From the NCBI RefSeq assembly GCF_000423125.1, contig NZ_AUHJ01000006.1, positions 124,001-188,000 on the forward strand: a stretch of 64,000 bases of DNA. The letters run 5' to 3'. The notes under the pieces are model-generated. The model made no database searches, was not told the origin of the DNA, and was given only the letters and a program-made list of their open reading frames with translations. A program made the position numbers and the translations under genes. Shown here in pieces: positions 1 through 7,790 of the stretch; position 1 is the first letter of the stretch; each line of letters opens with the position of its first letter. The stretch comes from Haliea salexigens DSM 19537. Its GTDB lineage: Bacteria; Pseudomonadota; Gammaproteobacteria; Pseudomonadales; Halieaceae.

Positions 1-1639
1 GGTTGAGAGTGCGCGACAGGGCGAGAATCGCATCGATGATCGCGGCACCGTCCGGGCTGCCAAGATCGGCAATGAAGCTCTGATCGATTTTCAGGGTGTC
101 AATTGGGAAACGCTTGAGGTAACTCAGGGATGAATAGCCGGTCCCGAAGTCGTCCACCGCCAGGTCGAGACCAATGGCCTTGAGCTCTTTCAGCTTGACG
201 ATGTTCGCTTCCGCATCGGTCATGATGGCGCCCTCGGTAAGCTCCAGCTCCAGGCGATGTGGCAGCATCTTGGAGTTTTCGAGGAATCCGCGCACGAAGC
301 CCGATAGGCCACTCTGGTTGAACTGCAAGGGGGAGATGTTCACACTCACGCGGAATGACGGCAAGCCGAGGCTGTCCCAGTACTGGCAGTCCTTGGCGAC
401 CTGGGTCATTACCCATTCACCGAGCTCAATGATCTGCCCGGTACGCTCGGCGACCGGGATGAACTCCGCGGGTGATACCATGCCGCGTACCGGGTGCTTC
501 CAGCGTACCAGTGCTTCCAGGCTCACCACGTTGCCGGTAGCAACCTCTACCTGTGGCTGATAGCGCAGCTCCAGCTCGCCTGCCTGCATGCCGTGGCGCA
601 ACTCTTCTTCCATTTTGAGCTGTTCAACGGCCTTGGCATTCATTTCTTCGTTGTAAAAGCGGTAGCAGGCCCGGCCCGCGGCCTTTGCCACGTACATGGC
701 TGTGTCCGCGTTGCGAATGAGGCTGTCAGGGTCTTCGCCGTCCGTTGGGTAAATGGCGATCCCGATGCTGGGCGTAACAACCGGGTTGTGTGATTGTAGT
801 GCGATGGGTTGCGAGAGGCTTTCAAGAATCCGCCTTGCAATCCCTTCTACATGTTGTTTGTCGGGCACATCTGACAACACGACGGTGAACTCGTCACCGC
901 CCAGGCGCGCGATTTCCGCGCTGCCATCACCGCTGGCGTCATCGTCGTCATCATCGTCGCTGAAGAAGTTGATAGCATCGTCCTGGCGCAATTCCAGCGT
1001 CAGGCGCTTGGCAATTTCTACCAGTAGTCGGTCGCCTCGCCCGTGGCCGATTGAGTCATTGATGCGCTTGAAATTATCCAGGTCGATGAAGAGCAGGGCC
1101 GCATAGGAACTACGGCGCTGGCTGCGCTTCAGAATGCGCACCAGTTGTTCATTGAAATTGCGCCTGTTTGGCAGGTTAGTCAGTGGATCGTAGTAGGCCA
1201 GGTAGCGCAGCCGGTCTTCTTGTCGGCGCAAGGAGTTGAACGCCTGGCTGGCGCGCAACATGTACTGCACGTCCCGCCCCAGTAGTGACCAGTTGACCGG
1301 TTTGGTTTTGTATTGAGTGGCACCGGCGTCAAAGCCGAGATCAATCGACTCGCGATCATCGGAGCCAGTGACGATCATGATGGGTATGGATTCGCCCTGC
1401 GGCATCTCGCGAATGAGCTTGCACACTTCAAGCCCGCTCATGCCCGGCATTTCAACATCAAGGAACACGAGGTCCGGCCGTTCCCGGGTGAACATTTCCA
1501 GTGCTTCCGGGCCGCTGCTCGCCTCGACAACAACCATATCTTCTGCTTCCAGACACTGGCGTGTCAGCAACCGCACAATCTGGTCGTCGTCGCAGACCAG
1601 AATTTTTGCGCGTATCGTATGCGAGCTGGGGTTTTGCAT
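1..1639 (-). CDS. Response regulator with GGDEF and EAL domains (partial)
   Basis: The gene starts at an ATG at 1639 and runs off the window edge, so 546 residues are visible and the C-terminus is missing. A receiver domain (about residues 11-125) has an acidic pocket DDD at 17-19, a phosphoacceptor D61 in FLDVEMPG and a lysine in TKPVNW. A GGDEF domain (about 160-330) carries RLGGDEF near residue 246. An EAL domain starts near 345 with LEALVRWKHP. All key motifs seen are intact, so it could make and/or degrade cyclic di-GMP in the cytoplasm under control of an unseen sensor kinase. An unusual run of seven aspartates sits just before the GGDEF motif. The next gene on the same strand ends 123 bases upstream, so the two may be cotranscribed. 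Confidence 0.93.
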   Translation of the reverse strand, partial: MQNPSSHTIRAKILVCDDDQIVRLLTRQCLEAEDMVVVEASSGPEALEMFTRERPDLVFLDVEMPGMSGLEVCKLIREMPQGESIPIMIVTGSDDRESIDLGFDAGATQYKTKPVNWSLLGRDVQYMLRASQAFNSLRRQEDRLRYLAYYDPLTNLPNRRNFNEQLVRILKRSQRRSSYAALLFIDLDNFKRINDSIGHGRGDRLLVEIAKRLTLELRQDDAINFFSDDDDDDDASGDGSAEIARLGGDEFTVVLSDVPDKQHVEGIARRILESLSQPIALQSHNPVVTPSIGIAIYPTDGEDPDSLIRNADTAMYVAKAAGRACYRFYNEEMNAKAVEQLKMEEELRHGMQAGELELRYQPQVEVATGNVVSLEALVRWKHPVRGMVSPAEFIPVAERTGQIIELGEWVMTQVAKDCQYWDSLGLPSFRVSVNISPLQFNQSGLSGFVRGFLENSKMLPHRLELELTEGAIMTDAEANIVKLKELKAIGLDLAVDDFGTGYSSLSYLKRFPIDTLKIDQSFIADLGSPDGAAIIDAILALSRTLN

Positions 1640-1762
1640 CAGTACGTTATGCGCGGCAACCGGAAGAGCGAACAAGGCTATCATCCCATGTCGTTACCGC
1701 ATAGGTCTCTTTCGCGTAGGCAGCCCAGAAGTTCTGCCTATCGTGGGGTGTGTTACAAAATG

Positions 1763-3472
1763 TCAGGATGAGATGCGCTCCCGCTGTTTGAAACGCTGTT
1801 CCTGCACAAAGCGCGGCAGCTGCTGTAGCGGAATGGCCTTGCTGTAGTAGAAACCCTGAACCTGCTCGCAATTCTGGCTGCGCAGGAAGCTGACCTGTTC
1901 GTGATTCTCAACGCCCTCGGCGATCACTTCAATTTCCAGCCGGCGCGCCATTTCGATAATGAGGCTACAAACCGCCGCCTGTTGCACATTGTGCGGCAGG
2001 TCGCGCACGAACGCCGCATCCACTTTGATGGCTGAAATAGGTAGCTCAGTGAGGTGCGTAAGCTGCGAGAAGCCCGTGCCAAAGTCATCCAGGGAAAAGC
2101 GGATGCCCAACTGCATCAGTTCGTGCATGCTCGCCTTGATGGCGGCGGGGTCCTTGAGGATGGTGGTTTCTGTGAGTTCGAATTCCAGTAGTGCGGGGTT
2201 TGCGCCTGTGCGCTGCAAGGTATCTTTGACCGCGGCGATGAAACGGTCGTCCTGAATCTGCGAGAAGGAAATGTTGACCGCTACTACCACATCATCCATG
2301 TGCTGGTCGCCCAGCCAGTTGAGCGCACAGCAGGCATGCTGAATGACCTGGTAGCCAATGGTTTTCATCAGGCCCATGTCTTCGCACTCGGCGATAAACT
2401 CGCCCGGGCAAATAAGCCCGCGCTGGGGGTGGTTCCAGCGCAGTAGCGCTTCCAGCCCGGCAAGACGTCCGCGCTCGAGATCCATCCGCGGCTGATAGTG
2501 CAGTTCGAACTGGTTGTGTCGTGCGGCAACCCGCAGTTCGGCGGCCAATGTGCTGCTGCCCTGCATATCAAACTGCAGGTGGTCGCTGTAGGCCACGAAG
2601 CGGCAGCCGGGGATGGCCTTGGCCTGCAGCATGGCACTGCGCGCGTGATCCATCAGTTCACTCATGTTGGCGGCGTCATCCGCGAAGAGTGCGCCGCCGA
2701 TGCTGGCGTCGATGGCGACGTGTTGGCCCTCCAGATAGTAAGGGGCCGCAATCGCCTGCAGCATCTTGTCGGCGATACGGGCCATGTCAGCGGGCGTACC
2801 CACGTCTTCCAGTACAACCGCAAACTCGTCGCCCCCGAGCCGCGCGATGCTGTCACTGCTGCGCAATTTGCTCAGCATGCGCTGGCTCAGTGCCTGGATG
2901 ACGGCATCACCGTTCTGTTCACCGTAGTGGTCGTTGATATTGGTGAATTGGTCGATATTGAGATAGAGCAGGCCGGTTTTGAAACGGTAGCGCTGCGAAC
3001 GCTGCATGGCGCGTTCGAGGTGCGCGCGAAAGCCCGCGCGGTTGAGTGCTCCGGTCAGTGCGTCGCGGCTGGACAGTTCGCTGATGGTGGTGCGTGCCTG
3101 CTTCAATTCGATGCTGTAGTCGAGCAGACGATGCAACATCGGGTCCTGCAGTTGCCCGCGGACGAGATAGTCCTGCGCGCCACTATCGCGCAACTGTCGC
3201 AGCTGCTCGCTGTCGGGCATGTTGTCACGCAGAAGGATAATCGGCAGTGATGGCACGTGCTTCTGCGCCAGGCGCAGCAGGTAATCGGTCTCCGGCCCGG
3301 CGGCCAGGATAACGGCATCGATCGCCGGATCCATCAGGGTGTCGAGTGGGCGTTCGAGAGCGGTTTTGCTGTTAAGCCTGAAGCGGCTGGGCTCGGCACG
3401 ATCCAGGCAATCCGCCAGGATCAGATGATCTGTTTTATTGGCTGAAATCGCCAGAATCGTTCGCAGATCCAC
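1763..3472 (-). CDS. GGDEF-EAL protein with degenerate receiver domain
   Basis: The protein has 569 residues. The N-terminal 125 residues look like a receiver fold but lack its chemistry: the acidic pocket reads AISANKTD, the phosphoacceptor position reads AVILAAGP, and the usual lysine is arginine in QDYLVRGQ. A GGDEF domain follows with RLGGDEFAVVLEDV near residue 211. The EAL domain from about 325 keeps EALLRWNHP, FELTETTIL, DDFGTGFS, IKVDAAFV, EVIAEGVEN and QGFYYS, the residues expected of an active cyclic di-GMP phosphodiesterase. It is therefore probably a phosphorylation-independent c-di-GMP enzyme; whether the GGDEF half makes or only binds nucleotide cannot be told from sequence. It is divergent from nadA across an AT-rich gap (3473-3723). 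Confidence 0.92.
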   Translation of the reverse strand: MDLRTILAISANKTDHLILADCLDRAEPSRFRLNSKTALERPLDTLMDPAIDAVILAAGPETDYLLRLAQKHVPSLPIILLRDNMPDSEQLRQLRDSGAQDYLVRGQLQDPMLHRLLDYSIELKQARTTISELSSRDALTGALNRAGFRAHLERAMQRSQRYRFKTGLLYLNIDQFTNINDHYGEQNGDAVIQALSQRMLSKLRSSDSIARLGGDEFAVVLEDVGTPADMARIADKMLQAIAAPYYLEGQHVAIDASIGGALFADDAANMSELMDHARSAMLQAKAIPGCRFVAYSDHLQFDMQGSSTLAAELRVAARHNQFELHYQPRMDLERGRLAGLEALLRWNHPQRGLICPGEFIAECEDMGLMKTIGYQVIQHACCALNWLGDQHMDDVVVAVNISFSQIQDDRFIAAVKDTLQRTGANPALLEFELTETTILKDPAAIKASMHELMQLGIRFSLDDFGTGFSQLTHLTELPISAIKVDAAFVRDLPHNVQQAAVCSLIIEMARRLEIEVIAEGVENHEQVSFLRSQNCEQVQGFYYSKAIPLQQLPRFVQEQRFKQRERISS

Positions 3473-3685
3473 AGGTTCCCCGCGCTTTACTGTGCGCTGT
3501 GAGAGAGCCCGGGGCCCTCAACAGCGTGTTTATGTAGCTTGTTATTCTATATATAACATGAGGTTATACGTAGTATATGAGAGAAATTCTAGTAATTTTT
3601 CGCAAATGCAGGCGCTTTCACAGTATTTTCTGCGCACCAGCCATGATGTTGGCCGTCTGGGGCCCGGCGACACAGGGGCAAATTG

Positions 3686-3694
3686 TGCTAGAAT
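3686..3694 (+). promoter_or_regulatory. Extended -10 promoter of nadA
   Basis: The string TGCTAGAAT is an extended -10 element (TGn plus TAGAAT at 3689-3694). No good -35 box is seen 17 bases upstream, as is usual for extended -10 promoters. It would start transcription near 3701, leaving a leader of about 23 bases to the nadA ATG at 3724, and it argues against the longer in-frame start at 3577. The rest of the 3473-3723 gap is AT-rich around 3538-3600; ATTCTA at 3544-3549 reads TAGAAT on the minus strand and could be the -10 of the divergent GGDEF-EAL gene, with weak support. Confidence 0.5.
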
Positions 3695-3723
3695 CGCCCG
3701 CCCTTGCGCACGACAGGCCGAGC

Positions 3724-4797
3724 ATGAGCATTGCTTCCGACAAGCTGGAATCCATCCGCAAACAGGTTCAGATTCACCTGGATAACGCTGAACGCAGTGA
3801 AATGAGCCCTGCGCGTGAGCGCGAGCTGTGTGACCGCATTGGCCGACGCTTGCAGGCGGAGAACGCCGTTATCGTTGCGCACTATTACACGGCGCCCGCG
3901 ATTCAGGCGCTGGCCGAGGCTACCGGGGGCTGTGTGTCAGACTCCCTCGAAATGGCGCGCTTCGGTCACGATCACCCGGCCACTACGCTTATCGTCGCGG
4001 GTGTGCGATTCATGGGGGAAACGGCGAAAATTCTCACCCCGGACAAGCGTGTGCTCATGCCCACCCTGGAGGCGACCTGCTCTCTGGATCTGGGTTGCCC
4101 CATTGAGGAGTTCTCCGCGTTCTGTGATGCGCATCCGGACCGCGAAGTCGTGGTATATGCCAATACCTCCGCCGCCGTGAAGGCGCGCGCGGATTGGGTG
4201 GTGACGTCGAGCATTGCGCTGGATGTTGCCGAGCACCTCGCCGCACAGGGCAAGAAAATCATCTGGGCCCCGGACCGCCACTTGGGCGACTATGTGCGCA
4301 GCCAGACGGGGGCAGACATCCTCATGTGGGATGGCGCCTGCATTGTGCATGAGGAATTCAAGGCCCGTGGCATAGCGGATCTCAAGCGTGTTTACCCGGA
4401 TGCCGCGGTGCTGGTGCACCCGGAGTCGCCGGCAGCGGTGCTGGAGTTGGCCGACCGCGTGGGCTCCACAACGCAGATCATTCGCGCGGCACAGGAGCTT
4501 CCCAATCCACGCTTCATCGTGGCGACGGACCAGGGCATTTTCTACAAACTGCAGCAGCAGGCACCGGGCAAGGAGTTCATCATCGCGCCCACTGCCGGCA
4601 ATGGCGCAACGTGCCGCAGCTGCGCCAACTGTCCGTGGATGGCGATGAACGAGTTGCAGGCGCTGGACCAGGTGTTCGAGCGCAACGACAATGAAGTGTT
4701 TGTGGACCCGGCGATTGGCCGGCAGGCGATGGTGCCGCTGCGCCGTATGCTGGATTTTGCTGCCAATCTCAACAAGGGCGTCATCGGCAACGCCTGA
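3724..4797 (+). CDS. nadA: Quinolinate synthase A
   Basis: NadA condenses iminoaspartate with dihydroxyacetone phosphate to quinolinate, the second step of de novo NAD synthesis, using an oxygen-sensitive 4Fe-4S cluster. The 357-residue product shows the family signatures [22 protein letters not shown], a cysteine in [12 protein letters not shown], another in [11 protein letters not shown], and the C-terminal cluster ligand region [11 protein letters not shown]. Length matches the family. I chose the ATG at 3724 over the in-frame 3577 because an extended -10 promoter lies between them and the extra 49 residues do not resemble NadA. Its stop is directly adjacent to that of the convergent bepA. 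Confidence 0.96.
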   Translation: MSIASDKLESIRKQVQIHLDNAERSEMSPARERELCDRIGRRLQAENAVIVAHYYTAPAIQALAEATGGCVSDSLEMARFGHDHPATTLIVAGVRFMGETAKILTPDKRVLMPTLEATCSLDLGCPIEEFSAFCDAHPDREVVVYANTSAAVKARADWVVTSSIALDVAEHLAAQGKKIIWAPDRHLGDYVRSQTGADILMWDGACIVHEEFKARGIADLKRVYPDAAVLVHPESPAAVLELADRVGSTTQIIRAAQELPNPRFIVATDQGIFYKLQQQAPGKEFIIAPTAGNGATCRSCANCPWMAMNELQALDQVFERNDNEVFVDPAIGRQAMVPLRRMLDFAANLNKGVIGNA

Positions 4798-6258
4798 TCA
4801 GATGTCCATGCGCTCGCGCAGGGTGTTGATGTCAACCAGGCGCTCGTTGATTCTCGCCGCCGCCACGTGGTTCGAGCCGACCAGTTTCAGTGCATAGCTC
4901 AACTGTTTTTCCGCTTCGCCAAGGTTGCCATTGAGAATGAAGTACTCGGCGCGCGACTGGTGCAGGCCGACGATATTTCCGGACAGTCCCTGTACCTCAG
5001 CCAGCAGGTACCATAGCGCCGGGTCCTCGGGGCGTACCTTGCTCTGCTCCAGCAACACGGCTTCCGAAATGTGCGGTTTCCTGTCGCGCATCAACGCACG
5101 GGCATAGGCCATGGCCAGCGGGTGACTGCCGGGCGATAGCTTCAGTTCGCGTTCCAATAGCTCGGCTGCCTTGCCCGGCTCCCCGCGCGTCATCAGTATT
5201 TCCGCATTGGCGAGTTTGTACTCGAGACGGTCAGCATCGCCGGACCAGATGCTGTCGAGCTCAAGCGCGGCCTGATCCACCCGGCCCGCATCCGTGAGCG
5301 CCAGCACCAGACCGTAGGTAGATGCCTCGCGTGATCGTGTATTGCCGTCCAGCTCGCCGCGAAACTGCTGAATGGCGGCTTCCGGCGTGGCGGCGAGGTG
5401 ATTGGTCACCCTGGCCCGCATCAACTGGTATTGCAGGTCGTCTTCCCGGGCCGGGCTGGTGTATTGCCGCGCCCGGTTGCGCGTGTCGGCGATGCGGTTT
5501 TCCGACAGCGGGTGAGTGCGCAGGAATTCCGGTATGCGGTTGCCGCTGGTGTAACGCGATGCCTGCAGCATGCGCTCGAACATCGCGGGGGTTGCATGGG
5601 GATCCAGCCCAGCTGCCACCAGCGTCTGCATGCCAACGCGATCAGCTTCCGCCTCGTTGCTGCGGCTGTAGCGCAGTGCGGAGTCCTGTGCCGCTGCCTG
5701 TGCGGCCGACAGTGCTGCCATCCCGGCGTCACCGCCGGCTGTGGCGAGCAGCACAAAACCCGCCAGCATGGCGGCCAGGTTCAGGGGCTGCTGATTGCGC
5801 TGAAACTCAACCCGCCGCGAAAAATGGCGCTGGCTCAGGTGGGCAATTTCGTGGGCCAGCACCGAGGCCAGTTCGTCTTCTGTCTGGGCGTACATCAGCA
5901 GGCCGTTGTGCACGCCGATGACGCCGCCCGGTACCGCAAAGGCGTTGATGGTGGGGTTGTCGACCAGCACAAGGTCAATGCGCCGATCCTCCAGCTGGCT
6001 GTGTATCACCAAGCGGTAAATCAGGTCCTCCAGGTAATCGAAGAGCAGCGGGTCGTCCATGGTGGTCGCCTGGCTGCGAAAAATTTTCAGCCAGGTTCTA
6101 CCCAGTTGGTATTCGTACTCCGCGGAAAACAGGCTGGTGCTGGACTCGCCCAGATTCGGCAGCTTGAGCCCTTCCACAGCCTGAACCGGTGCCAGCGGCA
6201 GCATCGCCACCAGCAGGGCAGCGCTCAGGTGCTTGGGTTTGAAGACTTGGAGCAGCAT
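4798..6258 (-). CDS. bepA: Periplasmic M48 metalloprotease/chaperone BepA
   Basis: The 486-residue product has the length of E. coli BepA (YfgC). A signal peptide (residues 1-27, ending PVQA) directs it to the periplasm. The zinc-protease motif HEIAHLSQRH is followed by the third-ligand region SNEAEADRVG, and the C-terminal half is built of TPR-like helices. BepA assists assembly of LptD and degrades misassembled outer-membrane proteins. An open frame continues upstream to 6594, but the signal peptide makes the ATG at 6258 the proper start. It is divergent from the tusA-perM row, a neighbourhood common in gammaproteobacteria. Confidence 0.92.
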   Translation of the reverse strand: MLLQVFKPKHLSAALLVAMLPLAPVQAVEGLKLPNLGESSTSLFSAEYEYQLGRTWLKIFRSQATTMDDPLLFDYLEDLIYRLVIHSQLEDRRIDLVLVDNPTINAFAVPGGVIGVHNGLLMYAQTEDELASVLAHEIAHLSQRHFSRRVEFQRNQQPLNLAAMLAGFVLLATAGGDAGMAALSAAQAAAQDSALRYSRSNEAEADRVGMQTLVAAGLDPHATPAMFERMLQASRYTSGNRIPEFLRTHPLSENRIADTRNRARQYTSPAREDDLQYQLMRARVTNHLAATPEAAIQQFRGELDGNTRSREASTYGLVLALTDAGRVDQAALELDSIWSGDADRLEYKLANAEILMTRGEPGKAAELLERELKLSPGSHPLAMAYARALMRDRKPHISEAVLLEQSKVRPEDPALWYLLAEVQGLSGNIVGLHQSRAEYFILNGNLGEAEKQLSYALKLVGSNHVAAARINERLVDINTLRERMDI

Positions 6259-6394
6259 ACGCTCAACACATACCACGTTTGATCCAGGCCGCGCGGGTCG
6301 ACGGCAATCACTGTATTGTACGTTAAGGGCGCGCGAGCGGCCCAGCACGGTCGCAGTCCTTGTGATGACGGTTTGCTGGAAAAGTTCAGCGCTG

Positions 6395-6423
6395 TTGGGG
6401 TGTATGGGATGAACCGATATACT
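6395..6423 (+). promoter_or_regulatory. Promoter of tusA-like gene
   Basis: TTGGGG at 6395-6400 and TATACT at 6418-6423 are separated by exactly 17 bases, a good sigma-70 arrangement. The predicted start near 6430 lies about 23 bases before the ATG at 6453. In the same 6259-6452 gap, ATTGTA at 6315-6320 reads TACAAT on the minus strand and could serve bepA, but has no clear -35 box. Confidence 0.5.
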
Positions 6424-6452
6424 GCGCGGCGAATCGGCGAGGTGAGTGAGCG

Positions 6453-6692
6453 ATGCGGGCAGCGGACGAAGCGGTGGAGGAGGTTGATGCCCAAGGGCTG
6501 GACTGCCCCATGCCCCTGTTGCTGGCAAAACGGGCGCTGAACGGCTTGCCATCCGGTGCCTGTCTACGCGTACTGGCAACCGACCGGGGGTCACAGCGGG
6601 ACTTTCGCGTGTTCGCCGAACAGTCCGGCCATCAGTTGTTGGCCGCTGACGAGTGTGATGGTGTTTACACCTATCTTCTGAAAAAGCGTTAG
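6453..6692 (+). CDS. TusA/SirA-family sulfur carrier protein
   Basis: This 79-residue protein has the family motif LDCPMPLLLAKRAL, with the cysteine that carries persulfide sulfur in TusA-type proteins. Length and the CPxP signature match the family. TusA proper relays sulfur from IscS to TusBCD for tRNA 2-thiouridine; family members also serve other sulfur trafficking, and the exact partner here is not known. It is the first gene of a plus-strand row, 18 bases before the perM-like gene and divergent from bepA, an order seen in several gammaproteobacteria. Confidence 0.85.
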   Translation: MRAADEAVEEVDAQGLDCPMPLLLAKRALNGLPSGACLRVLATDRGSQRDFRVFAEQSGHQLLAADECDGVYTYLLKKR

Positions 6693-6710
6693 GCGACGGG
6701 AAGCTGCTGC

Positions 6711-7787
6711 ATGCTGGATATCTTCAACAAATGGTACAAGCGCTACCTTTTCGAGGAAGAGTCGGTGCTATTGCTGGTACTGCTGCTCCTGGCGGTGGTC
6801 TTGCTGGCAACGATCGGCGATATCCTGGCGCCGGTGGTGGCTTCAATCGTCCTCGCCTACCTGATGCAAGGCCTGGCGGGACGGCTGGAGCGGCGCGGCC
6901 TGCCTGGCTGGGTTGGTGTGAGTGTTGCCTACACGCTCTTTGTGGGCATTTTCTTCGGCGTCACGCTGGGGCTGCTGCCGCTGGTGTGGCGCCAGCTGGT
7001 GGCGCTGGCTGCGGAAATGCCGCGCATGCTCGAGCAGGGCCGTGAGCTGCTCGTTCTGTTGCCCGGACGCTACCCGGATGTGGTCAGCCAGCAGCAGATC
7101 AATCAGATGGTCGCTCTGGCACAGGCGGAGCTCGGCGGGCTTGGACAGCAGGTGGTTACCCGTTCACTCGCGACCATTCCCAGCATACTCACGCTGCTGG
7201 TCTACATGATCCTGATTCCGATTCTGGTCTTCTTCTTTCTCAAGGATCGGCGGCAGATTCTCGCCTGGCTGGCGACCTTCCTGCCCACTGAGCGGCCCCT
7301 ATTGCGTCGTATCTGGTCGGAAATGGATACGCAGGTGGCCAATTATGCGCGCGGCAAGGTGCTGGAGATCCTCATCGTGGGCTCGGTCAGCTATGTCAGC
7401 TTCACCTTCCTGGACCTCAACTACGCCGCGCTGCTGGCCCTGTGCGTTGGCCTGTCGGTGATCATTCCCTACCTGGGGGCAGCCCTGGTAACACTGCCCG
7501 TCTTGCTGGTGGGCTTCTTCCAGTGGGGCTTCACCAATGAATTTTATTGGCTGATGGCGGTCTACTTTGTCATCCAGGGGTTGGACGGCAATGTGCTGGT
7601 GCCTTTGCTGTTCTCCGAGGCAGTCAATTTGCACCCGGTCGCCATCATCCTGGCGGTGCTGTTTTTCGGCGGCATCTGGGGTCTCTGGGGTGTGTTTTTC
7701 GCCATTCCCCTGGCAACCCTGATCAAGGCGGTGATCAACGCCTGGCCCACGCCCGCAGAGGGTGATAACCAACGCAGTCTGGAGTAA
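6711..7787 (+). CDS. perM: AI-2E family transporter / PerM-type permease
   Basis: The protein has 358 residues and is dominated by hydrophobic segments (two near residues 18-50, one near 65-90, one around 160-178, then several between 215 and 345), the pattern of the UPF0118/AI-2E exporter family in the inner membrane. The conserved FFFLKDRRQILAWL segment follows the central membrane helix. Family members export autoinducer-2, act as Na+/H+ antiporters, or are uncharacterised, so the substrate is open. It sits between the TusA-like gene (18-base gap) and the M16 protease (3-base gap), almost certainly in one operon. Confidence 0.88.
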   Translation: MLDIFNKWYKRYLFEEESVLLLVLLLLAVVLLATIGDILAPVVASIVLAYLMQGLAGRLERRGLPGWVGVSVAYTLFVGIFFGVTLGLLPLVWRQLVALAAEMPRMLEQGRELLVLLPGRYPDVVSQQQINQMVALAQAELGGLGQQVVTRSLATIPSILTLLVYMILIPILVFFFLKDRRQILAWLATFLPTERPLLRRIWSEMDTQVANYARGKVLEILIVGSVSYVSFTFLDLNYAALLALCVGLSVIIPYLGAALVTLPVLLVGFFQWGFTNEFYWLMAVYFVIQGLDGNVLVPLLFSEAVNLHPVAIILAVLFFGGIWGLWGVFFAIPLATLIKAVINAWPTPAEGDNQRSLE

Positions 7788-7790
7788 ATC

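Noticed and set aside
1717-1740. TAGGCAG/CTGCCTA hairpin between the two GGDEF-EAL genes as a terminator
   Set aside because: The stem is 7 base pairs with a 10-base loop and no T-tract on the minus strand.
3577-3723. N-terminal extension of nadA from the ATG at 3577
   Set aside because: An extended -10 promoter lies inside it and the residues do not resemble NadA.
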